64,000 nucleotides of DNA, from contig NZ_BMPZ01000004.1 in NCBI RefSeq assembly GCF_014647855.1, positions 248,001 to 312,000 on the forward strand. Reading direction: 5' to 3'. The DNA is from Shewanella gelidii. Its GTDB lineage: Bacteria > Pseudomonadota > Gammaproteobacteria > Enterobacterales > Shewanellaceae. Every line of letters starts with the position of its first letter. Position 1 is the first letter of the stretch. Made by a program: the position numbers and the translations under genes. The notes under the pieces were generated by a model. The model saw only the letters and a program-made list of their open reading frames with translations, searched no databases and was not told the origin of the DNA. Shown here piece by piece: positions 8,319 through 17,247 of this stretch.

Positions 8319-9295
8319 TGGATATTTGACCTCTCCGTTTGGCTGGCAAAGGCGTAAAAAATGGTAAGCATCACAGCAAAAACCGTAATGCCAACGCCGA
8401 GCTCAATGATGAGAATGCCGTAATGTTGGCCAGCGACTGGATCTGATGCGAGCAGGTTGTAATCTAGGAAGTTGCCCCCTTGCATCATGCTAAACAGGCC
8501 AACACCTGCGTACAGCAAGACGCCGCTTGCGGCCATATAGCGCAGGAACATTGGGCTGATCACAGCCATGGATTTGGCCAGGCCAAATACAAGCCCGTAC
8601 AAAATGAACGCTGCTGCTGCAATTACCCCGGCCTGAAAGCCACCTCCGGGGCCAAAGTCACCATGGAATTGCACATACAGGGCAAACAGAATCACCAGTG
8701 GAATGGTGATTTTGGCGACAATTTGCAACACGCGGTGCTCTTTAAAGCCCGACTCTGGTGTGTTGTTGTCTTCTTCGCGTCGAATACCAAGCAGTGCTAA
8801 TACCCCAATGGCAGCAGAAAATACTACGACTGTCTCACCTAAGGTATCGAAGCCCCGATAACTCGCAAGCACAGAAGTCACCATATTGGGTAAGCCCACT
8901 TCTTTTGGGGAGTCCTCAATATATCTTGGTGCAACATGCTGGTGGATTGGGTTGTCTGGGTTGCCAAATGGCGGCATATCTAACGTGCCGTATATCAGCG
9001 CTGCACCTGTCACGCTAACGACCAAAATAGGCAAAAGCTTAGAGTGGGTATTTTCTTTCTCGGTACGCCCTGTCAGTGCCAATGTGCCAAGCATTAATAC
9101 CGTAGAAATACCGGCGCCAACAGCAGCCTCGGTAAAGGCAACGTCGACGGCATCAAGAACAATAAATACGAGGGCTGATAAGAAACTATAGATACCAAAC
9201 AGCATCACCACAGCAAACAAATCCTTCAGGAATATCACTCGCAGCGCGGTGAGGGCTAACATCCCGAGTAATATTAAATCAATCCATTCAATCAT
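8315..9295 (-). CDS. Mrp-type antiporter fused DUF4040/MbhE-like/MrpB subunit
   Basis: A 326-aa membrane protein joining parts that are often separate. Residues about 1-75 (FTEAAVGAGISTVLMLGTLAL) match the DUF4040 segment found at the C-terminus of MrpA and in MbhD. The middle (ASYRGFDTLGETVVVFSAAIGVLALLG) matches the MbhE-like segment. The last ~130 residues (VQFHGDFGPGGGFQAGVIAAAAFILYGL) are MrpB. The start at 9295 (MIEWIDLIL) was chosen because an upstream extension to 9376 is hydrophilic and lies inside mrpG; it gives an 8-nt overlap with mrpG. No large N-terminal ND5-like part of MrpA is present, so this gene provides only its C-terminal functions. Confidence 0.88.
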   Translation of the reverse strand: MIEWIDLILLGMLALTALRVIFLKDLFAVVMLFGIYSFLSALVFIVLDAVDVAFTEAAVGAGISTVLMLGTLALTGRTEKENTHSKLLPILVVSVTGAALIYGTLDMPPFGNPDNPIHQHVAPRYIEDSPKEVGLPNMVTSVLASYRGFDTLGETVVVFSAAIGVLALLGIRREEDNNTPESGFKEHRVLQIVAKITIPLVILFALYVQFHGDFGPGGGFQAGVIAAAAFILYGLVFGLAKSMAVISPMFLRYMAASGVLLYAGVGLFSMMQGGNFLDYNLLASDPVAGQHYGILIIELGVGITVFAVMLTIFYAFASQTERSNIQ

Positions 9296-9623
9296 CTTGG
9301 TTGGTACCCCCTTGCTTGGTTGGCTTTTCGGTGAACAAAAGCAGGCCACCGTGTCGGGCTGATTTTGCCAGTGCATGGGATGCAGTTGGGCTGGTGATTA
9401 ACAAAAACACTAAGATAAATATTAGCTTAGCTGTATTTAAATCAAATGAAGTTTGCAGTAGCAATCCAGCGATCATCAATATTGCAGCGATGGAGTCAGT
9501 TAAACTGGCAGCGTGAACGCGGGTAAAAAAGTCAGGAAACCTGAATAGACCCACGGCGCCGGAAAACGCAAAAAAGGTTCCGGCAAACAGCAACAGGCTA
9601 CTGATAATATCTAAAAAATTCAT
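9288..9623 (-). CDS. mrpG: Mrp-type antiporter subunit G
   Basis: A 111-aa protein with three membrane helices and the MrpG signature GLFRFPDFFTRVHAASLTDSIAA (about residues 25-47), then LIFILVFLLITSPTASHALAKSA. MrpG is a small essential subunit of the antiporter complex. It lies 24 nt after mrpF and overlaps the fused A/B gene by 8 nt. Confidence 0.93.
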   Translation of the reverse strand: MNFLDIISSLLLFAGTFFAFSGAVGLFRFPDFFTRVHAASLTDSIAAILMIAGLLLQTSFDLNTAKLIFILVFLLITSPTASHALAKSARHGGLLLFTEKPTKQGGTNQDD

Positions 9624-9647
9624 GGTATATCCGTTTATCCGTTGGCG

Positions 9648-9914
9648 TTATTCAATCGGGGCTGTGTACTCAAAGTATCGAAGTACAGCGACCATGCCGA
9701 CAAAGTTAATCAAGGCATAGACAATCGCGATATCGAGAAAGTCAGGTCTGCCCATGAGGTAGCCAATCACGGCAATAAATAGCACGGTTTTGGTACCAAA
9801 CATATTGACGCCTAAAATACGGTCATAAACCGTGGGGGCGGTAAACGCTCGAGTCAGTGCCATTGCCATGACAACTAAAATGGCGATGGCGGCAGCAGCA
9901 AAAATGGTCGTCAT
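9648..9914 (-). CDS. mrpF: Mrp-type antiporter subunit F
   Basis: An 88-aa protein with three membrane helices and the MrpF signature APTVYDRILGVNMFGTKTV followed by FLDIAIVYALINFVG. The start at 9914 (MTTIFAAAA) was chosen over ATG 9929: it makes a 4-nt ATGA overlap with mrpE and has GGGAG about 8-9 nt upstream, whereas the longer form only adds five hydrophilic residues. MrpF carries conserved acidic residues implicated in ion and cholate transport in other Mrp systems. Confidence 0.92.
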   Translation of the reverse strand: MTTIFAAAAIAILVVMAMALTRAFTAPTVYDRILGVNMFGTKTVLFIAVIGYLMGRPDFLDIAIVYALINFVGMVAVLRYFEYTAPIE

Positions 9915-10387
9915 GTGCTTTTCTCCCATATTTGTGCAACCCGGTTTTTCATATCTTCCTGCTCCAGCTCTTCAATTGAAGGGTGTTGCAAGGCGTGGAC
10001 GGTAATTTGGTCATCTTCTAGATCGACACTAATGGTACCGGGGGTCAGCGTGATGGAGTTGGCATACAGCACTCGCGCTGACTCTGGCATATCCTTAACG
10101 TCAATTTTTGCCACAGTGGGTGAGACTTTTTCTGGAGAGGTCCAGATAAGCTTGGTGACTTGCATGCTCGATTTGAATATTTCACCAACCAGCCAGATGC
10201 AATAATGCATCAGCTGATGATCTTTTCTGACGAGATTTTGTTGAGTGTCGACTGCATCCATTCGTTTAATGACGATGAGTACAATTGCGACAGATAAGGC
10301 GCCGAAACTCAAAAGTAGTGGTTGAATGAAGCCCGAAAGCAGCAACCAATACACAATGAGAAGAATCGCCCATTTACTAATACGCAT
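9911..10387 (-). CDS. mrpE: Mrp-type antiporter subunit E
   Basis: A 158-aa protein, first gene of the operon. Two N-terminal helices (about residues 8-42) precede a cytoplasmic domain with the MrpE hallmark ARVLYANSITLTPGTISVDLEDDQITVHAL (about residues 103-132). MrpE supports assembly and full activity of the antiporter. The operon promoter should lie in 10388-10440, just before a same-strand upstream gene; the gap is short, so readthrough from that gene is possible. Confidence 0.92.
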   Translation of the reverse strand: MRISKWAILLIVYWLLLSGFIQPLLLSFGALSVAIVLIVIKRMDAVDTQQNLVRKDHQLMHYCIWLVGEIFKSSMQVTKLIWTSPEKVSPTVAKIDVKDMPESARVLYANSITLTPGTISVDLEDDQITVHALQHPSIEELEQEDMKNRVAQIWEKST

Positions 10388-10439
10388 GTAAAGAAGCCCT
10401 GATTTTTAAATCTATTGAATATAAAGTTTACTTAGACGT

Positions 10440-10850
10440 TTAAGTCTTGCACGGGTACATCGTTTTCAGCGCCTGAAGTAATCCTCGTTGTAACGGAAGA
10501 TTTTCGTCGCGGCTGGATAGCACGTCATCGACATCTACCTCATCTGGCAAGCAGAGGTTGTAGGAGCGTCGAATCGAATTGCTCATGATGTTGGTACCCG
10601 CCCTGGTTCTTAGGGCGCGTTTTTCAAATGAAGAAAATTCACCGCCATAAGCATTCGGGCTAAGTTGAAGTAATGCATCTAAGTAACCCCGAACATATTC
10701 AGTACATTCAGCATTGGGGCTGTAGCTTGCTTTGCAATAGGGACTGCTACCTTCGGTAAACTGACCCGCACTTGCGATTGACGAAAGTGAGAGCAGCAGC
10801 ATTGCGCTTACCGGCTTGATAAGCTGGCAACTAAACTTGTGGTTGGTCAT
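10440..10850 (-). CDS. Small secreted protein of unknown function
   Basis: A 136-aa protein with a signal peptide (hydrophobic residues 13-27, cleavage near ASA-GQF) and a mature region with four Cys (SPYCKASY, NAECTEYV, YNLCLPD, MYPCKT), suggesting two disulfides in the periplasm. The segment C-T-E-Y-V-R-G-Y-L-D-A-L loosely recalls Rap1a/Tai-type small periplasmic proteins, in which a Cys precedes a G-Y-x-x-x-x-D-A helix; this is a weak resemblance only. It ends 52 nt before mrpE on the same strand and could be co-transcribed, but no functional link is evident. Length and codon use look normal. Confidence 0.7.
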   Translation of the reverse strand: MTNHKFSCQLIKPVSAMLLLSLSSIASAGQFTEGSSPYCKASYSPNAECTEYVRGYLDALLQLSPNAYGGEFSSFEKRALRTRAGTNIMSNSIRRSYNLCLPDEVDVDDVLSSRDENLPLQRGLLQALKTMYPCKT

Positions 10851-11522
10851 TCTTAAAACTCCTGTTCCTGTAATTGCTTTTTTAGTAACCGGCTTACAAG
10901 GATTTCAAGTAAATGTAACTGTAATGTTGGCTAATTTTTATGTTAGTTACCCCTTCGAATATAGGGAGGTATTAGACATTGGTCAAATGGATCTCGGTCA
11001 TAATTGCATTAGATTTCTTCAGCTTGTCGCGGTTAAGTTTTCCCTAAATGTGATATAGATCGGATCTGGGTTATGCGATTTTGCATGGGTAAATTTAATT
11101 TTAGAGTCATCGATATTGCTTGATTAGTATTTACTTAGTTTTTTGCGGGGTGCATAGCGGCTGGGGTTTGGGGTTTTTGATGATTAAATTGAGAAAATAA
11201 TTTGCGAATAATGCATAGGCTAAACACTGAATTAGTCATTGCTAAAAAGGTTCGCTTTTGTTCATTTTATGTGACTTACGTCGGGCTGTGATCTGTTTGG
11301 CAAATTGTTAAAAAAATAGAGAGGATCTTCTGCCGCTTAGTGCTTATTGTGATGCAGGTAACAAAGTGATTTGGCTAAAAAAAGCGCAATTCTAGCAGGG
11401 TGGCAGATCACCTCCATAGGTGAGCGCTTCAATAAATTTGAATCTTGGTGTGTGGTAAGGATTGTGAGTGTTTGCAGAGTTTTTACGTTCTGGATTTTTT
11501 CCAGTACCAGAATCGAGAACGA

Positions 11523-11693
11523 ATGAATCGGAAAATAGATAAGGCAAGAGAAGCTGCCCATATCGGTGTGTTTAATTATATTGAGAAGTTTTATAGCTGA
11601 CCCAAGCGGCAACTTAGCTCCATTCATGGACTATCACCGTTAGAGTATGAACGTCAGTATTTTAATGAGGCGAAAAGCCGTCTAGTGAAATAG
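11523..11693 (+). pseudogene. IS3-family transposase OrfB C-terminal remnant
   Basis: In this frame the sequence reads KAREAAHIGVFNYIEKFYS, an in-frame TGA at the place where family members have Asn or similar, then PKRQLSSIHGLSPLEYERQYF and NEAKSRLVK before TAG (11691-11693). This is the conserved end of the IS3-family integrase catalytic domain (typical form VFDYIE-FYN-KRRH then LSP-EYE). The final catalytic Glu region upstream is not recognisable, so only about 57 codons survive. It is a fossil of an old insertion; no terminal inverted repeats or target duplication were found. Confidence 0.8.
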
Positions 11694-11717
11694 GGCAATT
11701 CAAAGTGACGGGGATTA

Positions 11718-11739
11718 AAAGCCTCAAAGTTGAGGCTTT
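11718..11739 (-). terminator. Intrinsic terminator of yicC
   Basis: AAAGCCTCAA (11718-11727) and TTGAGGCTTT (11730-11739) are perfectly complementary. On the minus strand the stem is followed by further T residues, 48 nt past the yicC stop codon. Confidence 0.75.
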
Positions 11740-11786
11740 AGATGGCGTTATATGGCTTTTAGTGTTCTAGCATTGCCGCATATCAA

Positions 11787-12650
11787 TTACTCAACGTTCT
11801 GGATCTGCTCGCGCATTTGCTCAATCAAGACTTTGAGTTCTACAGCGGCGGCAGTGACATCGGCGCTGATTGATTTCGACGCTAAGGTGTTGGACTCGCG
11901 GTTAAACTCTTGCATCATAAAGTCGAGACGTCGGCCCTGCGCGCCTCCTTTTTTGAGGATTCGGCGAGTTTCAGCGACGTGCGCATCTAATCGGTCCATC
12001 TCTTCTGCTACGTCCATCTTTTGTGCGAGGATGACCATTTCTTGTTCTAGGCGTGCTGGATCAAGATCTTCTTTGATTTCAGCTAGACGATTTGCCAGTT
12101 TTTCTCGTTGCCATTGCATCACTTCTGGCATGCGATGACGTACGATTTCAACTTGTGCAACAATGGCATCAAGGCGCGTTTGTAGCATGGTATTGATCGC
12201 TTCACCTTCACGGCCTCGGGCTTCGATAAATTGATCGATGGCACTATCGAATGCTGTCAGTAATTCTTTGCCAAGTGCATCCATATCTTGCTCTGAACTA
12301 TTCATAACGCCAGGCCAGCGGAGGACTTCAACGAGGTTCAACTCGCCCTGTCCGGCCTCTTGTTTTAACCAGTTGGCTGCGTTGAGTAGTTGTCTCGCTA
12401 GATCTTGGTTCAGCTGCATTTCGTTGCTGTTATCTTCACGAAGATCGTAACGTAAGTTTACTTCTACTTTGCCGCGATTCAGTCGCTTGCGTAGGCGATC
12501 TCGAAGTGCCGGTTCAAGGCTTCGGAAGTGCTCAGGCAGACGAAGGTAGGTTTCAAGGTATCGTTGGTTAACTGAACGAATTTCCCATGAGGCGGTGCCC
12601 CAATCTGCTTTGTGCTCAATACGAGCGTAGGCGGTCATGCTTTGGATCAT
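11787..12650 (-). CDS. yicC: YicC family endoribonuclease/RNase adaptor
   Basis: A 287-aa protein, the same length as E. coli YicC. The N-terminus MIQSMTAYARIEH and EIRSVNQRYLETYLRLPE are the family signature. The C-terminal DUF1732 domain includes EMDRLDAHVAETRRIL and GRRLDFMMQEFNRESNTLASKS. YicC proteins act in RNA turnover; in E. coli YicC has been described as an endoribonuclease affecting small RNA stability. The start at 12650 was chosen because the 20 extra residues from 12710 are unlike the family. It is divergent from rph, as in E. coli. Confidence 0.93.
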   Translation of the reverse strand: MIQSMTAYARIEHKADWGTASWEIRSVNQRYLETYLRLPEHFRSLEPALRDRLRKRLNRGKVEVNLRYDLREDNSNEMQLNQDLARQLLNAANWLKQEAGQGELNLVEVLRWPGVMNSSEQDMDALGKELLTAFDSAIDQFIEARGREGEAINTMLQTRLDAIVAQVEIVRHRMPEVMQWQREKLANRLAEIKEDLDPARLEQEMVILAQKMDVAEEMDRLDAHVAETRRILKKGGAQGRRLDFMMQEFNRESNTLASKSISADVTAAAVELKVLIEQMREQIQNVE

Positions 12651-12840
12651 GCGTGCTTCCGAGTGCGAGTAGAATAGGCAGAGATTATATACTGAAGCGC
12701 TTTTTATCACCTAATGCTTCTTGGTGCGTTGAGGATATTTGTTGCCTCTTGTGTGGCGCCGGTTGCGGTGAGTCTTTATAATGTGCATCCAAACAATTTA
12801 CTCAAGCTGTGAAAGCACGGCTATAAAACGGGAACTCATC

Positions 12841-13554
12841 ATGCGTCCAAGCGATAGAACGCCAGCACAAGCTCGCCCAGTTACCATTACACGCCAGTTT
12901 ACTGCCCATGCAGAAGGCTCAGTGCTTGTCGAATTTGGCGATACCAAAGTATTGTGTACGGCTAGTTTTACTGAAGGCGTTCCACGTTTTTTGAAAGGGC
13001 AGGGCCAAGGTTGGGTGACTGCTGAATATGGCATGTTGCCGCGTTCGACCCATAGCCGTATGGATCGTGAAGCAGCCCGAGGTAAGCAGTCTGGTCGTAC
13101 ACAAGAGATCCAGCGTTTAATCGGTCGTTCACTGCGTGCCGCGGTTGATATGAAATCGCTCGGCGAAAATACCATTGTGATTGATTGTGATGTAATTCAA
13201 GCTGATGGCGGTACTCGAACGGCGGCGATTACAGGCGCATGTGTTGCCTTAGTTGATGCTTTGAATTGGGCTCGTGGTAAAGGCATTTTGAAGACCAACC
13301 CTTTGAAGTTCTTAATTGCGGCGGTCAGCGTTGGCATTTATAAAGGGGAGCCGATTTGCGACCTTGAATATGTTGAAGATAGCGCAGCAGAAACTGATAT
13401 GAATGTGGTCATGACTGAAACAGGAAAATTGATTGAAATTCAAGGGACTGCAGAAGGTGAACCATTCAGCCACGAAGAATTGCAAGAGCTTTTAGAGTTA
13501 GCCAAGCACGGTATACGAGAAATCGTTGACGTACAAAAAGCTTCTTTAAGCTAA
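12841..13554 (+). CDS. rph: Ribonuclease PH
   Basis: A 237-aa phosphorolytic 3'-5' exoribonuclease that trims tRNA 3' ends using phosphate. Family features are [21 protein letters not shown] at the start, [18 protein letters not shown], the basic [30 protein letters not shown], and [21 protein letters not shown] with the catalytic Asp cluster. The ATG at 12841 is the family start; an in-frame ATG 60 nt upstream adds unrelated residues. It is followed by a terminator and then pyrE, the classical rph-pyrE arrangement. Confidence 0.97.
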   Translation: MRPSDRTPAQARPVTITRQFTAHAEGSVLVEFGDTKVLCTASFTEGVPRFLKGQGQGWVTAEYGMLPRSTHSRMDREAARGKQSGRTQEIQRLIGRSLRAAVDMKSLGENTIVIDCDVIQADGGTRTAAITGACVALVDALNWARGKGILKTNPLKFLIAAVSVGIYKGEPICDLEYVEDSAAETDMNVVMTETGKLIEIQGTAEGEPFSHEELQELLELAKHGIREIVDVQKASLS

Positions 13555-13559
13555 TCAGG

Positions 13560-13584
13560 AAAGGGCCCAGAGGGTCCTTTTTTA
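13560..13584 (+). terminator. rph-pyrE intergenic terminator/attenuator
   Basis: AAGGGCCC, loop AGA, GGGTCCTT then a run of T, starting a few bases after the rph stop. In E. coli the corresponding hairpin attenuates pyrE according to UTP supply through coupled rph translation. The hairpin is seen here; the regulation is inferred from that precedent. Confidence 0.8.
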
Positions 13585-13638
13585 TGAATAAAACCCTACT
13601 GTATAAATAAAAATTAAAGATTCGAAAGAGGAAAGCCC

Positions 13639-14283
13639 GTGAAAGCCTATCAGCGTGAGTTTATTGAATTTGCCCTAGAGCGTCAGGTACTAAGATTTGG
13701 TGAGTTTACCCTCAAGTCAGGGCGAGTAAGCCCTTACTTTTTTAATGCGGGTTTATTTAATACCGGTCGTGACTTAGCTCGCCTAGGACGCTTTTACGCT
13801 TCAGCGTTGGTGGACGCAGCAATTGACCACGATTTACTCTTTGGCCCTGCTTATAAAGGGATCCCTATTGCAACCACGACGGCAGTTGCCTTAGCCGAGC
13901 ATCACGATATTGATATGCCATATTGCTTTAATCGTAAAGAGAAGAAAGATCACGGCGAAGGTGGAAGTTTAGTGGGCAGTGAGCTTACCGGGCGAGTCAT
14001 GTTGGTGGATGATGTGATCACTGCGGGTACAGCTATTCGTGAGTCCATGGAAATTATTGAAGCACATCAAGCCCAGCTCGCAGGCGTGTTGATTGCACTT
14101 GACCGCCAAGAGAAAGGTAAGGGTGAGCTATCGGCAATTCAAGAGGTAGAGCGTGACTTTGGTTGTCAGATTGTTTCGATTGTGAAGCTTGGTGATTTAA
14201 TTGCTTATTTGGCAGAGAAGCCAGGCATGGAAGCACAGTTAGCCGCAGTAAGTGCTTACCGCGATCAATATGGTATTGAGTAA
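13639..14283 (+). CDS. pyrE: Orotate phosphoribosyltransferase
   Basis: A 214-aa enzyme that joins orotate to PRPP to make orotidine 5'-phosphate in pyrimidine synthesis. Signatures are [45 protein letters not shown] (catalytic loop) and the PRPP motif [15 protein letters not shown] (about residues 118-132). The start is GTG, with AGAGG about 8 nt upstream. The gene lies 84 nt after rph, downstream of the attenuator-like hairpin, and ends before a strong bidirectional terminator. Confidence 0.97.
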   Translation: MKAYQREFIEFALERQVLRFGEFTLKSGRVSPYFFNAGLFNTGRDLARLGRFYASALVDAAIDHDLLFGPAYKGIPIATTTAVALAEHHDIDMPYCFNRKEKKDHGEGGSLVGSELTGRVMLVDDVITAGTAIRESMEIIEAHQAQLAGVLIALDRQEKGKGELSAIQEVERDFGCQIVSIVKLGDLIAYLAEKPGMEAQLAAVSAYRDQYGIE

Positions 14284-14347
14284 ACTACACGCGTTATCTC
14301 GCCTGTCTGTATTGCAGGAGATGAGAAAGATTTGATTGTGTAGATCT

Positions 14348-14386
14348 AAAAAAGCCGCTGTAAATCAGATTTACAGCGGCTTTTTT
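14348..14386. terminator. Bidirectional terminator between pyrE and folE
   Basis: A long perfect stem, AAAAAAGCCGCTGTAAATC paired with GATTTACAGCGGCTTTTTT. It has A-tracts and T-tracts at both ends, so it can stop pyrE on the plus strand and folE on the minus strand. Confidence 0.92.
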
Positions 14387-14432
14387 GTATATGAAATTTG
14401 GATAATTGTCAGTAAATATATGTGGACTGTTT

Positions 14433-15083
14433 TTACTTCGACTGATGCAAGAACTCTGCTCTTGTCGCGGGATTTGACTTGAAGATGCCGCCAAGCGCTG
14501 TGGTGGTCGTTGAGCTGGTTGAGTCCATGACTCCACGTGATTTTACGCAGTAATGAACCGCGTCCATTTTAACGGCAACATCCTTGGTTTCTAAGAGCGT
14601 TTGAAGCGCGACGAGCACCTGTTGCGTTAAGCGCTCTTGTACTTGCGGTCGCTGGGCAAAAAAGCGGACAATGCGATTAATTTTCGACAAGCCAATAATT
14701 TTCTTTCGCGGTAAATAGGCGACAGTTGCCAACCCATCAATGGTGACTAAATGATGTTCGCAAGTGCTGGTGAGGCTGATATCTTGCACGCGTACCATTT
14801 CGTCGAAGCCCATCTTGTTATCAATTACGGTGATCTTTGGAAAGTTCTCGTAATTAAGGCCTGAGAATATTTCGTCAACGTACATTTTGGCAATACGGCG
14901 CGGGGTTTCTTCTAGACTGTCGTCAGTTAAATCAAGTGACATTAAGGTGAGAATCGCCTTCATGTGCTGTTCTATTTGATCTTTGCGCTCTGCTGCTGAA
15001 AGTCCACAAGGCTTCATTGGCGTTTCTAAACCGCGGTCAAGCAATGCGTTTTGCACAAGTTTTGCAGCATCTGATAATGCCAT
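14433..15083 (-). CDS. folE: GTP cyclohydrolase I
   Basis: A 216-aa enzyme that converts GTP to 7,8-dihydroneopterin triphosphate, the first step of folate and pterin synthesis. The zinc ligands are visible as C108 and H111 in [13 protein letters not shown] and C179 in [25 protein letters not shown] and [12 protein letters not shown] are conserved active-site helices. Size matches the E. coli enzyme (222 aa). It is a single-gene unit between two terminators. Together with the two S9 peptidase genes it interrupts the pyrE-slmA neighbourhood known from E. coli. Confidence 0.97.
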   Translation of the reverse strand: MALSDAAKLVQNALLDRGLETPMKPCGLSAAERKDQIEQHMKAILTLMSLDLTDDSLEETPRRIAKMYVDEIFSGLNYENFPKITVIDNKMGFDEMVRVQDISLTSTCEHHLVTIDGLATVAYLPRKKIIGLSKINRIVRFFAQRPQVQERLTQQVLVALQTLLETKDVAVKMDAVHYCVKSRGVMDSTSSTTTTALGGIFKSNPATRAEFLHQSK

Positions 15084-15229
15084 GGGGCCTCCGAAAATAA
15101 TATCACGAGCGTTCTAGCGTCGATTGAAAAGAGAGAGCTAGATAGCGACGGCTTCGTGGGCTGCGAGAATAGCGTTAATTGGCTTAAATATAAACCCTAA
15201 GTTTTTTGAGCTTTTTCAGATATCCATTG

Positions 15230-15256
15230 AAAAAGCCACCGGGAAGGTGGCTTTTT
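15230..15256 (-). terminator. Terminator after the first S9 peptidase gene
   Basis: The stem AAAAAGCCACC/GGTGGCTTTTT encloses GGGAA, 15 nt past the peptidase stop codon on the minus strand. Its core is identical to the hairpin at 17412-17437 after the neighbouring paralogue. Confidence 0.85.
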
Positions 15257-15270
15257 ATGATGGAGAGCAG

Positions 15271-17247
15271 CTACAGCGCCAAGTTTTCTTTTATGAATCC
15301 TAGCATCCTATTGTAGTATTTCGCTTGGTTTTCCGGGTTATAAAGGCCGTGCCCTTCTTTATCAAATATCATTTTTTCGTAAGGATAGTTGGCCTTATCT
15401 AGCGCATCGGCGAGTGCTTCATATTGCTCGATTGGGGTTCGCTTATCTTTCTCACCGTGAACCAATAGTAATTTCGCTTTGAGCTTGTTCACGTTGTGAC
15501 TTGGCGACATTGCTTTTAGCGTTTGCGGATCATTGCCAATCACTTCGGATAAGAAGCTTCCACCAAAGCTAAATGATGGAATATCTCCTTCATTTTTCAT
15601 GAGCGGCAGATCATAAACACCAGCCATTCCAATAGCACACTTAAATAGGTCTGGTTCGAGAATTGAGCTTTGCAATGCACTATAAGCGCCAAAACTGCCG
15701 CCAGCTATACAAATTCGGTTACGGTCAATCCAGCCTTGTTCAATCACATACTTTACGCCATCAATGATATCGTGCTGGACTGCTGTCCCCCATTTCAGGT
15801 TGCCGGATTTCTCAAAGGCCTCACCATAGCCAATAGAGCCCCTAAAGTTAACTTGCAACGTCGCAATGCCTTGCTGTGCAAGTAGTTGGGAGTTGGCGTT
15901 GTAGAACCAGTAGTCACGAGCAGCGGGGCCGCCGTGGGGTTCGACGACTAATGGTAAGTTCTTATGGTCAATGCCATAGGGCATGGTGATATAACCATGG
16001 ATGGTTTTTCCGTCTCTGCTTTGGAAAGATATAGGTTTAACGTCGGCAAGATCATCAGGGTTAATCCAAGACGCAATGGACACAATTTTTTGAATCTTGT
16101 TTTCTTTCGCTTTATAGAGGTAATAGTCACCAGGGGTTCGATCATTGGTCGCAAAAAGAATTGAAGTCTCGCCATCAAGGGTGTCACTCACCAAATGGAG
16201 TTGATGTCCAGGGATTGATTTGAGTAAAGACTTCAAACGTAATGCTTCGCGACTATCTTTGCGTACAAAATCATAAGACGGATAACCATCGACATATTCT
16301 ACAGCGTACAGCTCATCGGTTTGGTCGTTTTTCCAATACTTGAGCGGATCGACATTTTTGTTGTGAACGATTTTCTCTTGTGACCCAGTTGCAATATTAA
16401 TGCGGTAGACGGCTTGCGTTTCATTCGGGAGTGCGCCTTTAGCGTAGACATGCTGATTGTCATCGGCAATGCTCAGCAGGCTAAAGTCGGTCAGATTACC
16501 TTGAATCGTATTTTCAGGTTGCCATTGACCATCCACTTTTCGATAGGTCTTTATGTCGTTATTTTTATCGGTGCCTGTGGCAAAAATCGGTTGATGATCT
16601 TGATCTAAAAGAAAGTTTGCATTCGTGACCGGTGCCGTAGTCACTTTTCGACGCTTTCCAGAGTAAACATTGACTTTATATAGTTGCGGGTGTGTACGAG
16701 TCATAAACCCCTTGCTTCCATTGCCGATCGGGTATGCTTTAATAAGCATTGATTTGGCATCATGGGCCAAAGGGCTTCGAATATAGCCTATTGCGCGAAT
16801 TGATGTATTCTTTTTGATGTTTGTTCCGGTTTGCAATCCGCCAGCAAGCTGACCAAATATGTACTTTGGTTTAGAACCATCGGCATTCACTGCAAAGAGC
16901 TCACCATAATACTCGGGCTCCTCTTTCCAGCCGCGGTTATAGACTTTTGAGAGTACGACTCGTTCGTCGTTCACCCAAACGTAATCACCGACTTCTTCGT
17001 CGCCACTAAACTTTGCCACATAGGTAGGTTGAAATGTTTTTGCATCAAGAATAACTAAACTCCGTATATTATTGGTGTTCTTGATTAAACTGATGTAGCT
17101 GCCTTTGCTAGATATCTTGACTTCAGAAAACTCATAAGGCTTGGTAAACAATTCAACTTGTTTTTGAATATCTTTGGGCATTTTTGCAAAAGCAAAGGCA
17201 CTAAAAAACATCGCTAAAATTGCGAAAATAATACGAGGGTAAGCCAT
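15271..17247 (-). CDS. Secreted S9-family prolyl oligopeptidase-like peptidase (copy 1)
   Basis: A 658-aa serine peptidase with a signal peptide (about residues 1-21, cleavage near FAFA-KMP), a beta-propeller-like N-terminal region and a C-terminal alpha/beta-hydrolase domain. The catalytic triad is read as S518 (CIAGGSFGAYSAL), D601 (LLVHGEKDKRTP) and H633 (KEGHGLYNPE). PHGGPAARDYWFYN and LQVNFRGSIGYG form the oxyanion region typical of dipeptidyl or acylaminoacyl peptidases of S9. It probably degrades short peptides in the periplasm or outside the cell. It is a tandem paralogue of the next gene with the same layout; each has its own terminator and upstream gap, so they look separately transcribed. 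Confidence 0.9.
   Translation of the reverse strand: MAYPRIIFAILAMFFSAFAFAKMPKDIQKQVELFTKPYEFSEVKISSKGSYISLIKNTNNIRSLVILDAKTFQPTYVAKFSGDEEVGDYVWVNDERVVLSKVYNRGWKEEPEYYGELFAVNADGSKPKYIFGQLAGGLQTGTNIKKNTSIRAIGYIRSPLAHDAKSMLIKAYPIGNGSKGFMTRTHPQLYKVNVYSGKRRKVTTAPVTNANFLLDQDHQPIFATGTDKNNDIKTYRKVDGQWQPENTIQGNLTDFSLLSIADDNQHVYAKGALPNETQAVYRINIATGSQEKIVHNKNVDPLKYWKNDQTDELYAVEYVDGYPSYDFVRKDSREALRLKSLLKSIPGHQLHLVSDTLDGETSILFATNDRTPGDYYLYKAKENKIQKIVSIASWINPDDLADVKPISFQSRDGKTIHGYITMPYGIDHKNLPLVVEPHGGPAARDYWFYNANSQLLAQQGIATLQVNFRGSIGYGEAFEKSGNLKWGTAVQHDIIDGVKYVIEQGWIDRNRICIAGGSFGAYSALQSSILEPDLFKCAIGMAGVYDLPLMKNEGDIPSFSFGGSFLSEVIGNDPQTLKAMSPSHNVNKLKAKLLLVHGEKDKRTPIEQYEALADALDKANYPYEKMIFDKEGHGLYNPENQAKYYNRMLGFIKENLAL

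Larger units (their letters stand above)
10851..11786. other. Gene-poor stretch with transposase remnant
   Basis: About 930 bases without an intact gene. The right part (about 11475-11693) carries the decayed end of an IS3-type transposase, and 11718-11739 is the yicC terminator. The left part (10851-11330) is AT-rich; only 10851-10900, the promoter zone of the small secreted protein, has an evident role. ORFs here (80 aa at 10816, 96 aa on the minus strand at 11337) lack family features and are rejected. Confidence 0.6.

Noticed and set aside
10816..11058. 80-aa plus-strand ORF upstream of the small secreted protein
   Set aside because: It overlaps the start and promoter zone of the minus-strand gene and shows no family features.
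11337..11627. 96-aa ORF on the minus strand
   Set aside because: It lies antisense to the IS3 transposase remnant, whose plus-strand reading clearly matches a family; the ORF has no signal, motif or good ribosome binding site.
12798..13175. 125-aa minus-strand ORF inside rph
   Set aside because: Antisense to a strongly supported RNase PH gene, with no independent motif.
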